Positions 26,701 through 35,031 are shown, numbered from the stretch's first letter. The stretch is DNA of 49,291 bases from Candidatus Aphodovivens excrementavium (GCA_018715935.1 DVKR01000031.1:1-49291); one strand, 5' to 3'. Translations and numbers: made by a program. Notes: a model not told the origin generated them from the letters alone.

Positions 26701-27021
26701 ATTTTGCGAACGCGAGAGTTCGCCGTGCTGAAATCGGTGGGAATGGGCAATCGCACGTTTGTGAGGATGCTGGCGTGCGAGTGCGGCAGCTATGTGTCGC
26801 GGGGTCTGGTTATTGGGTTGGCGTTGGCTGTTTTGGTGGCATGGGCGCTCTATCAGGCGCTGGGCATAGCGTTTGAGGGCGTTGGGTTTACACTTCCGTG
26901 GCCCTACGTCGGCGCTGCGATTGCGCTGGTATTGGCGGTGCTGGCAATTAGCGTGCTGTTTGCGGTGCGCAAAAGCCGCACGACCAACGTGGTGGAGGCG
27001 CTGCGCGCCGACGCGGTGTAA
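23707..27021 (+). CDS. Very large FtsX/MacB-type ABC permease
   Basis: A 1104-residue permease, partner of the ATPase with which it overlaps by 4 bases. An N-terminal span (about 17-38), a large external domain (about 40-410), three spans with the FtsX motif AERTRQFGLLASLGASRRQL (about 440-555), a short basic cytoplasmic linker, another span (about 620-640), a second large external domain (to about 960) and three final spans with RTREFAVLKSVGMGNRTF. The first external domain contains a low-complexity Ala/Glu/Ser/Gly/Asp stretch (about 298-352) that looks like an expanded tandem repeat. Likely exports or removes an envelope-active compound, as in BceAB or VEX-type systems; substrate unknown. 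Confidence 0.9.
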   Translation: MSVMTSFTRRSLAKNRMRTVVSVIGIVLSVALITAIWTTVSSLQQGIYQRTIATEGWWQMYAQGLSDETLDKLTQSDQITDIAVSYDGGVAFFSEEEQQTLGSGIVIKTPPQALKGKRERDGSSITCMPVLTEGRYPEAPGEIMLPERLKENELGSDGSGGVRSDGALGLYDSLTLDVCRYVSSDPDQHEIGSTDDAVALMKSGCEVRDAQGNTLEGYGAALALADGKAAEGSSSEAAGYSASEASLTLSERSMRTFTVVGFYDDAGAQFVGNDFVAASVGESIAITAPGGTEMLAGVAADKTSEAAVDEASDAAAGEESGEAASQEPGAAADQQVDAVSGAATNQAPEAESGIYAEAWVATQGFASVDEMSEFLSGRSYEGNGLDYGNAETYFHINLMRYQGIATDSLVQDSLTTMAGVLAIVVVVASVSLIYNSFSISVAERTRQFGLLASLGASRRQLRLSVVAEALMLGVVGIPVGVLVGIGGTAAVLHFTGAGFQAILGVSQGLSLAVSPFAIVASVVFSLITLLVSAWIPALRAGRVSAVDAIRQTQDVRLPRRARRKAARVHKAARSTGEGEPMPFSKRAGGGLWGAVAGVPGVIAHRNLSRQSARGRIVVASLAVSVVLVVTAGAVSLAMEPFASRAGSAGGVSSDADVMLSASSSGSQDTDLSESGDQLNRLIDEASSLEGVALNGVVRQGSMEVAMPAGMLSHAGVEAMQSIHDSSASEWVPRPCDEKGAYFGKVDVFYLDAESFSQMANALGVGDEDFADPAHPRAIALNTYQGATANQEYLDIDPFAQTGVLQAYYDASIPEGFTSMGVVEGEDGAPALGLLNQTSADEQGNPLVECASLAGNARSVQIDVVALAPEAPSIANIVSASRCVPVLLLSDELPGAAADSATGSGESSASLSSVEKETPYSYSFATASFQADDHAAAAEKIQDVLGEYSGITASVVDLVVDAEQSRLVMQTIQVFMLCFTVIMVLIAVANVFNTLTNSIILRTREFAVLKSVGMGNRTFVRMLACECGSYVSRGLVIGLALAVLVAWALYQALGIAFEGVGFTLPWPYVGAAIALVLAVLAISVLFAVRKSRTTNVVEALRADAV

Positions 27022-27061
27022 CGCCCGCCGAGGGCGATTAGCGCAGCCGACGGGGGTGCGC

Positions 27062-27067
27062 TACAAT
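27062..27067 (+). promoter_or_regulatory. -10 element implying a leaderless maf transcript
   Basis: TACAAT ends 7 bases before the ATG at 27075. Transcription would start at or beside that ATG. The other candidate ATG at 27066 overlaps the box itself. Confidence 0.45.
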
Positions 27068-27074
27068 GTCGCCC

Positions 27075-27767
27075 ATGGAAAACGAACAGAACATCACCAA
27101 CCAAGCGGCTGGCGCGGCGCCCGAGAGCGCTGCCCAGCCGCCTGCATTTGAGGTTATCCTCGCAAGCGGCTCGCCTCGCCGCAAACAGCTGCTTGAGGCG
27201 GCCGGAATCCGCTTTACCGTGCACGCTGCTGACGTCGATGAAACGCTTGAGCCCGATCTGCTGGCCGAGCCGTCCGAAGCATGCAAGAAGCTTGCCGAGC
27301 GCAAGGCGGGCGCGGTGGTTCAAGAGATCCTTGCCGATCCGGAATTCGCCGGAATGCTCATCATCCTTGGCGCCGACACCATGGTGGTTCATCGGGGCGA
27401 GATCTTCGGAAAGCCGCGCAACCTTTCCGACGCAAAGCGCATGTTGCGGGCTTTGTCGGGCGACACGCACCAGGTTGTCACGGCGGTTTCGGTGTGGATG
27501 GTGGCCACCTCGTCTGAGGGCAAGGTGTCGTTGGGCTTTCGCACCTTCGCCGACACGGCAGACGTAACCTTCCACGAACTTACCGACGAGCGCATAACCG
27601 AGTATTTGCGTCAGGGCGAATCGTTCGACAAGGCGGGCGCGTATGCCGCGCAGGGCGAGGGCGCCAAACTGATCGCGCACATCGAGGGCGATCGCGATAC
27701 GGTCATCGGCTTGCCGGTAAGCCGCCTTTTGCGCGAATTTCCCGATCTTGCCGCCGCTCAAGGCTAG
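27075..27767 (+). CDS. maf: Maf-family nucleoside triphosphate pyrophosphatase
   Basis: House-cleaning pyrophosphatase acting on non-canonical or modified nucleotides (dTTP/UTP class or m7GTP class). Motifs: ILASGSPRRKQLLEAAG (about 28-44), ADTMV (about 97-101), KPRNLSDAKRML, the serine-rich turn and DKAGAYAAQGEGA (about 187-199), and a final IEGDRDTVIGLPVS. A 20-odd residue Asn/Gln/Ala/Pro-rich N-terminal extension precedes the fold. Start at 27075 (MENEQN) was preferred because the alternative ATG lies inside the apparent -10 box. It is 54 bases after the permease gene but seems to have its own promoter. Confidence 0.9.
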   Translation: MENEQNITNQAAGAAPESAAQPPAFEVILASGSPRRKQLLEAAGIRFTVHAADVDETLEPDLLAEPSEACKKLAERKAGAVVQEILADPEFAGMLIILGADTMVVHRGEIFGKPRNLSDAKRMLRALSGDTHQVVTAVSVWMVATSSEGKVSLGFRTFADTADVTFHELTDERITEYLRQGESFDKAGAYAAQGEGAKLIAHIEGDRDTVIGLPVSRLLREFPDLAAAQG

Positions 27768-27935
27768 CCCTTAAATGTAAAAACAGTGTCACTTCCGACG
27801 GCGTTGCCGTGTCGTTAGCAAAAATGCAGCAGGCCAATGGTACACTAGCCAAATTCGAGACGAGTTTTGGCTGAGCGTGCGAACAGCGCACGACCTGCCA
27901 AAATGCGGTTGAAGTTGCGAGGAAGGCGTTTCGTC

Positions 27936-28481
27936 GTGCACAACGACATCAGAGAAGTGTTGTTCACCCAAGAAGAGCTTGCCAGCCGGGTGCATGAGAT
28001 TGGCGCTTCTATCACGCAAGACTACGCAGACGCTGCTCAGCAGGGCATTGTGCTGGTGTCGGTTTTGCGTGGCGCTGCCATCTTCATGGCAGATTTGGCG
28101 CGTGCTATCGAGCTTCCTGTCGAGATGGACTATATGGCCATCTCCTCGTACGGCAATGGTGCGAAAAGCTCAGGCGTCGTGCGCATTCTGAAAGACCTCA
28201 CCTCCGACATCCAAGGGCGTCACGTAATTATTGCGGAAGACATTCTCGATTCCGGCCTTACGCTGAAGTTCCTGATGAAGAACCTTGCGTCGCGCAACCC
28301 CGCCTCGCTTGAGGTGGCAACGCTGCTTCGCAAAAAAACAAAGGCACAGGCCGACATCACCTGCAAGTACGTGGGGTTTGAGTGCCCCGACGAATTCATT
28401 GTCGGGTATGGTCTCGATTATGCCGAACGGTATCGGAACCTTCCGTACATTGGAGTGTTGAAGCCAGAGATTTACCGGTAA
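27936..28481 (+). CDS. hpt: Hypoxanthine phosphoribosyltransferase
   Basis: Purine salvage enzyme transferring phosphoribose from PRPP to hypoxanthine or guanine. The PRPP-binding VIIAEDILDSGLTLKFL (about residues 97-113) and the flexible-loop region MAISSYGNGAKSSG are typical; VGFECPDEFIVGYGLDYAERYRNLPYIG closes the family signature. Length is 181. The GTG at 27936 is preceded by GAGGAAGG with 8-base spacing and aligns with the usual start (HNDIREVL); an ATG at 27903 and a TTG at 27867 would add unusual basic residues. TACACT at 27841-27846 is a possible -10. Confidence 0.93.
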   Translation: MHNDIREVLFTQEELASRVHEIGASITQDYADAAQQGIVLVSVLRGAAIFMADLARAIELPVEMDYMAISSYGNGAKSSGVVRILKDLTSDIQGRHVIIAEDILDSGLTLKFLMKNLASRNPASLEVATLLRKKTKAQADITCKYVGFECPDEFIVGYGLDYAERYRNLPYIGVLKPEIYR

Positions 28482-28580
28482 GACCCGCCATGTTTATGGC
28501 TTTGCGATAAGCTTGCTTTTCGCAACGGCGTGATCTGGGCCGTAGACGCCAGATCGTGGGAAAGGAAACGACTGAGGTAT

Positions 28581-31058
28581 ATGTCACAAAATCAGAACAA
28601 AAAGCAAGACCTTCAGCCCAACCCTCGGGTAACCATCATTTCAGTGGTGCTGTTTTTATTGGTTGCATTTTTTGTCGGTCAGCAGTTTTTTGCACTGAAC
28701 AATAATTCGCAGCAGCCCACCGACAATCTCATCACCTCCGAGTTTGTGCAGGCAGTTGAGCAGGATCGCGTGACCAACGTCGTGTACAGCGCGGGCGACT
28801 ACACGGTATCGGGTACGTATTACCCCGCCATTACCGCCGGCTCCACCGAGGCCGATGCGTTTAACAGCGCCTTTAGCGCCCTTAATGCACGTGTGGCAAC
28901 GCTGCGCAACGCCGAGACGGGTTCGGCTCCCGCCGGCATCAACACCACCAACCTCGACGAAACCGAGTTGGGCACCGAGCATCGCTACACGTCGACGTAC
29001 GTGGGGTCTCTCGATAGCCTGATGGCTCAGCATCCAGATATCCCCTATGAGGTGCAGCTGCCCAGCGGGTGGATGAACATCCTCTCGACGCTTCTTCCCA
29101 TCATCCTGATTGGCGCGCTTCTGTTCTTCTTCTTCTCGCAGATGATGAAGGCGAACAACTCGCAAATGAGCTTTGGCAAGAACAAGGCGAAAAAGACGCT
29201 TGAAGAGCGCCCCGACGTCAAATTCTCCGACGTTGCCGGCGTCGACGAGGCCGTCGAGGAAATGAGGGAGATCAAAGACTTCCTGTCCAACCCGGCGAAG
29301 TATCAGAGCATGGGCGCGAAGATCCCGCGCGGCTGTTTGCTGGTTGGCCCTCCGGGTACTGGCAAAACGCTGCTCGCGCGTGCCGTTGCCGGCGAGGCGG
29401 GCGTTCCGTTCTTCAGCATTTCCGGCTCCGACTTTGTGGAAATGTTTGTAGGCGTGGGCGCAAGCCGTGTGCGCGATTTGTTTAAAGACGCCAAGGAAGC
29501 GGCGCCTTCCATTATCTTCATCGACGAAATCGACGCGGTCGGTCGTCAGCGCGGAACCGGTCTGGGCGGCGGTCATGACGAGCGCGAGCAAACGCTCAAC
29601 CAGCTGCTGGTTGAAATGGACGGTTTTGAGAACAACGATTCCGTGGTGCTGATTGCGGCCACCAACCGTGCCGACATTTTGGACCCCGCTCTTCTGCGTC
29701 CGGGCCGCTTCGACCGCCAGATCGTGGTTGACACGCCTGACGTGAAGGGGCGCGAGAAGATCTTGCAGGTGCACGCCAAAGACAAGCCCATGGGCTCGGA
29801 CGTCGATCTTGCGGCAATTGCCAAGCTCACCCCCGGCTTTACGGGCGCCGACCTGGCGAACCTCATGAACGAAAGTGCCTTGCTCACCGCGCGCAAGGGC
29901 AAAAAGATCATCACGATGCGCGAGGTCAACGAGTCGATGGAGCGCGTTATCGCAGGGCCGGAGCGCAAGGGTCGCGTGCTGGACGAGCACACCAAGCGCA
30001 CCATCGCCTATCACGAGAGCGGTCATGCACTGGTGGGGCATCTGTTGGAGCATGCCGACCCGGTGCACAAGATTTCTATCATCTCGCGTGGACGCGCGCT
30101 GGGCTACACCTTGTCTATCCCCGATGAGGACAAGGTCCTCAATTCGGTGGGAGAGATGCGCGACCAGCTGGCGGTGTTTTTGGGCGGCCGTGTTGCCGAG
30201 GAGATCTTCTGCGAAGACATTACCACCGGCGCAAGCAACGACCTCGAGCGTGCCTCGAAGATGGCGCGCGCGATGGTTACGCAGTACGGCATGAGTCCCG
30301 AGCTGGGCGCTCAGGTGTTCGGACAGCCTAACCACGAGGTGTTCCTTGGCCGTGATTACGGCAATACGCAAGACTACTCCGAGGAGACCGCGCGGCGCAT
30401 CGACGACGAGGTTGCGCGCATCATGAAGGAGGCGCACGACCGCGCCTACGAGGTGCTGAGCAACCACCGCGATCAGATGGATCTGATGGCAAGCGTGCTG
30501 CTTGAGCGCGAGACCGTTGAGGGCGAGGCGTGCCAGGCGCTTCTCGACAACAAGTGGAACGAGTACCTCGACCATGAAGACGAAATCATCGCCCGCCATG
30601 AACGCGAAGAGGCCGAGGCACGTGCTCGCGACGCGCAGCTGGCAGATCCCAACTGGAACGCTCAGCAGGGTCAGCAAAGCATGCTTCCTGCGCAGGCTCA
30701 GCCCGCCTCTCCTCAGCCCGTGCAGCAGCCGCAGCAGCAGCCTGCACTACGGGGTTCGATTTTAAGCTCGGGATCGGGTCTGCTTCACGACCTGGAGAGC
30801 CGTTTTTCCACGCTGTCTGACGAGCAGGCGAAAAGCGCCCAGCAGGGTGACAACGCAGTTCAGCAGGGTGGTAGCGATGCGGCGCAACAAGGCGTTGCCC
30901 AGCAGCCGGGCGCGGGCGCTGCCCAGCAGGGCTCTGGCGAGCCGGCGGCCTTGGATGGTGCTGCTTCGAATGATGCCGCCCCAAGCGACGCTGCCTCGAA
31001 CGAGGCTGCCCCAGGCGAAGCGCAATCTCAAGGAAAGGACGGGTCCGACGCTCGATGA
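28581..31058 (+). CDS. ftsH: FtsH, ATP-dependent membrane zinc protease
   Basis: Membrane-anchored AAA+ protease degrading misfolded membrane and regulatory proteins. An N-terminal span (about 19-39), external domain (about 40-160), second span (about 168-188), AAA+ with Walker A GPPGTGKT (about 258), Walker [15 protein letters not shown] region, and the zinc motif HESGH (about 478) with the third ligand Asp downstream. Length 825 exceeds the usual 600-700 because of a C-terminal tail (about 690-825) very rich in Q, A, P, S, D with AQQG and [10 protein letters not shown] repeats. GAGG before ATG 28581 sets the start. It overlaps the folP-folK gene by ATGA. Confidence 0.96.
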   Translation: MSQNQNKKQDLQPNPRVTIISVVLFLLVAFFVGQQFFALNNNSQQPTDNLITSEFVQAVEQDRVTNVVYSAGDYTVSGTYYPAITAGSTEADAFNSAFSALNARVATLRNAETGSAPAGINTTNLDETELGTEHRYTSTYVGSLDSLMAQHPDIPYEVQLPSGWMNILSTLLPIILIGALLFFFFSQMMKANNSQMSFGKNKAKKTLEERPDVKFSDVAGVDEAVEEMREIKDFLSNPAKYQSMGAKIPRGCLLVGPPGTGKTLLARAVAGEAGVPFFSISGSDFVEMFVGVGASRVRDLFKDAKEAAPSIIFIDEIDAVGRQRGTGLGGGHDEREQTLNQLLVEMDGFENNDSVVLIAATNRADILDPALLRPGRFDRQIVVDTPDVKGREKILQVHAKDKPMGSDVDLAAIAKLTPGFTGADLANLMNESALLTARKGKKIITMREVNESMERVIAGPERKGRVLDEHTKRTIAYHESGHALVGHLLEHADPVHKISIISRGRALGYTLSIPDEDKVLNSVGEMRDQLAVFLGGRVAEEIFCEDITTGASNDLERASKMARAMVTQYGMSPELGAQVFGQPNHEVFLGRDYGNTQDYSEETARRIDDEVARIMKEAHDRAYEVLSNHRDQMDLMASVLLERETVEGEACQALLDNKWNEYLDHEDEIIARHEREEAEARARDAQLADPNWNAQQGQQSMLPAQAQPASPQPVQQPQQQPALRGSILSSGSGLLHDLESRFSTLSDEQAKSAQQGDNAVQQGGSDAAQQGVAQQPGAGAAQQGSGEPAALDGAASNDAAPSDAASNEAAPGEAQSQGKDGSDAR

Positions 31059-32362
31059 TCTGGCGCTGCTCAAACTTCTCATTCGATACCAAGATGCCCA
31101 TTATTATGGGCATCTTGAACGTTACGCCCGATTCTTTTTCCGACGGGGGCGCGCATGCGTCGCTTGACGATGCCGTGGCGCACGCCCGGCAGATGGTGGA
31201 GGAGGGCGCGCACATTATTGACGTGGGCGGCGAGTCAACGCGTCCCGGTGCCGAGCCCGTTAAGCTCGAAGAGGAGCTTGCACGCGTGCTTGATGTGGTG
31301 CGAGCGCTTGTGTCTGAGGGTATGTGCGTCAGCATCGACACGCGTCACGCGCCGGTTGCACGCGCATGCCTGGAAGCAGGCGCCGCTATCGTCAACGACG
31401 TTTCGGGGTTGAGCGACCCGGAGATGGTTGATGCGGTTGCGCAGTCCAAGTGCGGCGTGGTGGTTATGCACATGCAGGGCGAGCCGGCCACCATGCAAGA
31501 CAACCCCGCCTACACCGATGTGGTGGCGGAGGTGAAAGCATGGCTGCAGGATCGCGCCTCTTCGATAGAGAAGGCGGGCATCGCGCGCGACCGCATATGC
31601 CTAGATCCTGGTCCGGGGTTTGGAAAGACGCCGCAGCAAACGCTTGACCTGGTGAGGAACTTCCATGAGATTGCGCATCTGGGGTATCCCGTTATGGCGG
31701 CGCTTTCTCGGAAGAGCTATATCGGCTATGCCTACGGAATTGAGAAGCCGCTCGAGCGCGATCGCGCCTCTGCCGCCGAAGCCCTGATGGCGTGCGAGCT
31801 GGGTGCAAGCGTCGTGCGCACCCATAACGTAGCGCAAACGGCCAAGGCGCTTGCCGATCTGAGGCCGGAAGTTGTTTTAGGTCTCGGGTGCAACGTGCCG
31901 CTCGTTGCCGAGCCGGGCGAAGAGCGCGAAGGGAAGATCGCGCTCATCAATCAGGCCATCAGCATGCTGTGCACGCTTCCCGACACTCAGATTATCGACA
32001 TCTCCGGATTCTATGAGAGCGAACCTGCCTACTACGAAGACCAAGACCCCTTCGTGAACGCAGTTGCCATCCTGCGTACCGGCGTGCCGCCAAAGGAGCT
32101 CCTGGATTACCTCCACGCAATAGAAAACAGCCTTGGGCGCGTGCGCGAGATCCCCAACGGCCCGCGTACCTGCGACCTCGATATCATCGATTATCAGCTC
32201 TATGTTATAGACAACGATGTGCTCACGCTGCCGCACCCGCGCGCGCTTGAGCGAGACTTCGTGGTAAAGCCGCTGCTTGAGCTGCGACCCGGATTCGTTC
32301 TTGCCGACGGCACGGTCGTCACCGACGAACAGGTACGCGTAGGAAAGGCGCATCGGTTCTAA
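31055..32362 (+). CDS. Bifunctional DHPS-HPPK (FolP-FolK fusion)
   Basis: Two consecutive folate enzymes in one 435-residue chain. Residues about 14-270 are dihydropteroate synthase: MGILNVTPDSFSDGG, DVGGESTRPGA, DTRHAPVA, NDVSG, LDPGPGFGKT, ALSRKS, RTHNV. Residues about 273-435 are 6-hydroxymethyl-7,8-dihydropterin pyrophosphokinase: VLGLGCN, ESEPAYYEDQDPFVNAVAIL, NGPRTCDLDIIDYQ (magnesium-binding DLDI) and LPHPRALERDFVVKPLLEL. The order (FolP first) is the reverse of the HPPK-DHPS fusions of fungi and plants. Start overlaps ftsH by 4 bases; stop overlaps the birA start (TAATG). FolB and FolE are not in the window. Confidence 0.94.
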   Translation: MIWRCSNFSFDTKMPIIMGILNVTPDSFSDGGAHASLDDAVAHARQMVEEGAHIIDVGGESTRPGAEPVKLEEELARVLDVVRALVSEGMCVSIDTRHAPVARACLEAGAAIVNDVSGLSDPEMVDAVAQSKCGVVVMHMQGEPATMQDNPAYTDVVAEVKAWLQDRASSIEKAGIARDRICLDPGPGFGKTPQQTLDLVRNFHEIAHLGYPVMAALSRKSYIGYAYGIEKPLERDRASAAEALMACELGASVVRTHNVAQTAKALADLRPEVVLGLGCNVPLVAEPGEEREGKIALINQAISMLCTLPDTQIIDISGFYESEPAYYEDQDPFVNAVAILRTGVPPKELLDYLHAIENSLGRVREIPNGPRTCDLDIIDYQLYVIDNDVLTLPHPRALERDFVVKPLLELRPGFVLADGTVVTDEQVRVGKAHRF

Positions 32363-33210
32363 TGTTTTCCGTCCGAACGCTCGACGAGGTTGTTTCAACC
32401 AACGAAGAGGTGAAGCGTGCGATTGCCGATGACCGGCCTGAAGGGCTGGTAGTGCGCGCGCATCGGCAGAGCGGAGGCTACGGGAGAGACGGAAGGCGTT
32501 GGGAAAGCCCCCTCGGCGGCCTGTATTTCAGCATGCTGTTGCGCCCAGACGTGGACGCCTGCCAGCTTTCCACGCTGCCGCTAGTGGTTGGCCTTGCGGT
32601 CCGTGAGGCATTGGGCGAGTTTGTGAGCGCCGACATGTTTTCTGCGGTGCAGATAAAATGGCCGAACGATATCGTGCTTGCGCGCGCGGCGACGCAGCCC
32701 GAGCGTGAGGAGTGCGCGGCGATGCGTGCCGAACCCGCAGAGCGCGCGAGCGAGCGCGGCGAGCGCCCTCTGGTAAAAAAGCTGTGCGGCATTTCGACAG
32801 AAGCCCATGATGGAGCCGTGTGCGTTGGCGTGGGGGTAAACGTAAAGCGGCCTCAAATCATGCCAGCGGTTCAAGGGAAAAATAGCCCGGTGTATCTTGC
32901 GGAAATTGCCTCTGAATCTGCGGCGCCTTTTCAGGACGGCGCTTTTCAGGCTCAGGTGCTTGAAGCAATTCTTCGCCATTTCGAGCCCTCTTATCGTCGG
33001 TGGAAAGAGGAGGGGTTCGCGCCGTTCGCCCCTCTTTGCAACGCGTGCTTCGCGCTTGCCGGCGTGCGGGTTGCGATCCTTGATCGCGCAGGGCGCGAGC
33101 TTGCTTCGGGCAGAGCTTGCGGCATTGACGATCAGGGGTTTCTCTTGCTAGAGGACGCTGCTGGCATAACGCGCGCCATAAGCTCAGGAGAAGCCCACAT
33201 TCAGCTATAA
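32362..33210 (+). CDS. birA: Biotin-protein ligase without HTH domain
   Basis: Attaches biotin to acyl-CoA carboxylase and decarboxylase biotin carriers. A 282-residue monofunctional enzyme: it lacks the N-terminal DNA-binding domain of the E. coli repressor. The biotin/AMP loop appears as SGGYGRDGRRWESPLGGLYFSMLL (shown in part: GGYGRDGRRW, about 38-47), then KWPNDIVL (about 99-106), KLCGIS and VGVGVNV. A charged insert of about 30 residues (108-137, rich in R, E, A) splits the WPND helix from KLCGI. The C-terminal SH3-like domain is present. Last codons and stop are duplicated immediately downstream. Confidence 0.93.
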   Translation: MFSVRTLDEVVSTNEEVKRAIADDRPEGLVVRAHRQSGGYGRDGRRWESPLGGLYFSMLLRPDVDACQLSTLPLVVGLAVREALGEFVSADMFSAVQIKWPNDIVLARAATQPEREECAAMRAEPAERASERGERPLVKKLCGISTEAHDGAVCVGVGVNVKRPQIMPAVQGKNSPVYLAEIASESAAPFQDGAFQAQVLEAILRHFEPSYRRWKEEGFAPFAPLCNACFALAGVRVAILDRAGRELASGRACGIDDQGFLLLEDAAGITRAISSGEAHIQL

Positions 33211-33236
33211 CCCGGTCCGTATTCAGCTATAACCCG
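33199..33236 (+). repeat. Perfect 16-bp repeat including the birA stop codon
   Basis: ATTCAGCTATAACCCG at 33199-33214 contains the last codons and TAA of birA; an identical copy lies at 33221-33236 (period 22). The second copy is in a different frame relative to birA. A recent, undiverged member of the 3'-end duplications seen elsewhere. Confidence 0.9.
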
Positions 33237-33331
33237 AGGACGGCATGCGGGAGGCGCGTTGCTCTCGACAGTCCCTTTCGCGGTGGCGTTATGGAACTTC
33301 GTCTAAGTGTATTTTTTCCCTGAGGTTTCGT

Positions 33332-33340
33332 TGTTACAAT
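33332..33340 (+). promoter_or_regulatory. Extended -10 promoter for the MATE gene
   Basis: TGTTACAAT, an extended -10 hexamer (TGn-TACAAT), lies in an AT-rich patch 37 bases before the ATG at 33377. No clear -35 is visible, consistent with extended -10 promoters. Confidence 0.5.
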
Positions 33341-33376
33341 ACATTGTTTGAGAAGAAGAAAGGCGGCGAAACGTTC

Positions 33377-34903
33377 ATGGAGCAGCAAAACGGCACCGAG
33401 ATAGCCCATCAAGAGAAGGAGTCCGAAGCGGTGGGCAACGGAGCGGCGCCCAAGACGGCAAGCCCGCGGGCGGCGCGCCAAGGTGGCGACAAGGTGGATC
33501 GCATGGGCACGGGATCTATTCCCAAGCTCATCGTAGAGTTTGCCATCCCGTCCATTTTGGGCATGGTGGTCAATGCTGCTTACAACATCATCGATTCCAT
33601 CTTCATGGGCCAGGCGGTTGGCGAGATCGGTCTGTCCACCGCAACCACCGCCATGCCGTTGATGACGCTGTTCATGGCGCTTGCGATGCTGGTGGGAAAT
33701 GGCGGCAACGCGCTTGCCGCCTTGCGTATGGGCGAGGGCGACCGCACCGCTGCGCAGCGCTGCCTAGGCAATACCATTACGCTTGGCATCGTTATTTCGG
33801 TTTTCGTTTTCATCTTTACGCAGATTCCGCCTCTTATGGATGTGGTGCTGGGCATTTCGGGCGCCACGGCGCTCGACTGGGAATACTCGCGCGTCTTCAT
33901 TCAGATACTTGGCGCGGGTTTCATATTCCAAATCATTGGCATGGGTGTGAACAACTTCATTCGTACCGCCGGCGCTCCCACGCGCGCCTTGGTTACCATG
34001 GTGGTGGGCGCGGTCTTTTGCACCCTTTTCAATTTCTTGTTCGTTATCGTTATGGGCTTAGGCGTTGCGGGCAGCGCATTGGCTACGCTCTGCGGTCAGT
34101 TTGCGTCGTGCGTATGCGTGATGTGGTACTTCCTTGTTACCAAAAGCTGCCCCATGCATCTCCACGCGCGTTCGCTGCGCCCCGATGCCGAAACTATCCG
34201 CCGTATTTTGGCGCTGGGTCTTGCGAGCTTCGTTATGCAGATCGGCATGACGGTGGTCAACTTGGTGCTCAACAACCTTTTGAACATGTATGGCGCGATG
34301 TCGCCAATTGGCGCGGAGGGCGCAAAGGCGTCCATCGGCGTGGTGGGGCGTATTGCCATGTTCACCGTTGTTCCGCTCATTGGCGTCGCTATTGCCATTC
34401 AGCCGCTTGAGGGATACAACTACGGCGCTCGTCTCTACAAGCGTGTGCGCAAAACGCTGTGGGATGGCGTTATTGCTGCAACGATTCTGGCGGTGTTCTG
34501 CTGGGCTCTCGTGCATCTGTTCCCCGTGCAGATTATCAGCTTCTTCGGCATCACCGATCCCAACCTGCGCGACTTCACCATCTTCGCTTTGCAGGTTCAG
34601 CTTATGATGCTGCCGTTCGTTGGCTTCCAGATTGTTGTTTCTAACTACTTCCAGGCAACAGGTCAGCCTATTAAGTCGATCTTCCTTTCGCTTACGCGTC
34701 AGATCCTGTTCCTGGTTCCGCTCTACATCGCCTTGCCGCTTCTGTTGCCGGTGTGGTTCCCGCAATACACTGGCTTGGACGCCTTGTATTTCGCTGTTCC
34801 CGTTGCCGACTTCCTGGCGATCTTTACCGCGTTGGTGTTCATTCTCGTCGAGCGCAGGCGCCTGCATAAGCTGGAAACGGGCGAGCTTGAAGTAAGCATC
34901 TAG
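33377..34903 (+). CDS. MATE-family multidrug/metabolite exporter
   Basis: A 508-residue exporter with twelve hydrophobic segments. After a hydrophilic N-terminus of about 45 residues comes IPKLIVEFAIPSILGMVVNAAYNIIDSIFMG, the first helix pair of MATE proteins, and an equivalent sequence starting the second half (about residue 275). It uses H+ or Na+ antiport to expel cationic compounds. It lies between birA and bioY with its own promoter; a role in biotin handling is not indicated. GAAGAAAGGCGG precedes the ATG. The stop lies in the first unit of a five-copy tandem array. Confidence 0.92.
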   Translation: MEQQNGTEIAHQEKESEAVGNGAAPKTASPRAARQGGDKVDRMGTGSIPKLIVEFAIPSILGMVVNAAYNIIDSIFMGQAVGEIGLSTATTAMPLMTLFMALAMLVGNGGNALAALRMGEGDRTAAQRCLGNTITLGIVISVFVFIFTQIPPLMDVVLGISGATALDWEYSRVFIQILGAGFIFQIIGMGVNNFIRTAGAPTRALVTMVVGAVFCTLFNFLFVIVMGLGVAGSALATLCGQFASCVCVMWYFLVTKSCPMHLHARSLRPDAETIRRILALGLASFVMQIGMTVVNLVLNNLLNMYGAMSPIGAEGAKASIGVVGRIAMFTVVPLIGVAIAIQPLEGYNYGARLYKRVRKTLWDGVIAATILAVFCWALVHLFPVQIISFFGITDPNLRDFTIFALQVQLMMLPFVGFQIVVSNYFQATGQPIKSIFLSLTRQILFLVPLYIALPLLLPVWFPQYTGLDALYFAVPVADFLAIFTALVFILVERRRLHKLETGELEVSI

Positions 34904-35031
34904 GGCGCAAGAGCAAGGCGGGCACCTCAAGCGCGAGAGAGGAGCGGACGTCTCGAGGGCGCAAGAGCAAGGCAAACATCTCGAGTACGCAAGAGCAAGG
35001 CAAACACCTAAGGCACGCGAGAGTGGAGCGG
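34896..35031 (+). repeat. Five tandem 26-28 bp units starting at the MATE stop codon
   Basis: Units 34896-34921, 34922-34947, 34948-34975, 34976-35003 and 35004-35031 all follow the pattern A/GCAYCTNNRG-GCGCAAGAGCAAGGCRR. Unit 1 contains the TAG stop. Units 3 and 4 are closest (a few differences), units 2 and 5 share GAGNGGAGCGG. The array ends 29 bases before the bioY start. Confidence 0.9.

Noticed and set aside
28656-30677. 673-codon open frame on the minus strand opposite ftsH
   Set aside because: It is a shadow of the GC-rich coding strand; its translation is His/Arg/Val-rich with no recognisable domain, whereas ftsH on the plus strand is fully conserved. The same applies to the long minus frames opposite clpB and fhs (for example 40253-42172).
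34896-35031. Assembly artefact explaining the tandem arrays
   Set aside because: Units within each array differ from each other and arrays at different loci share no sequence, which is not what read mis-assembly gives; long reads would still be a useful check.
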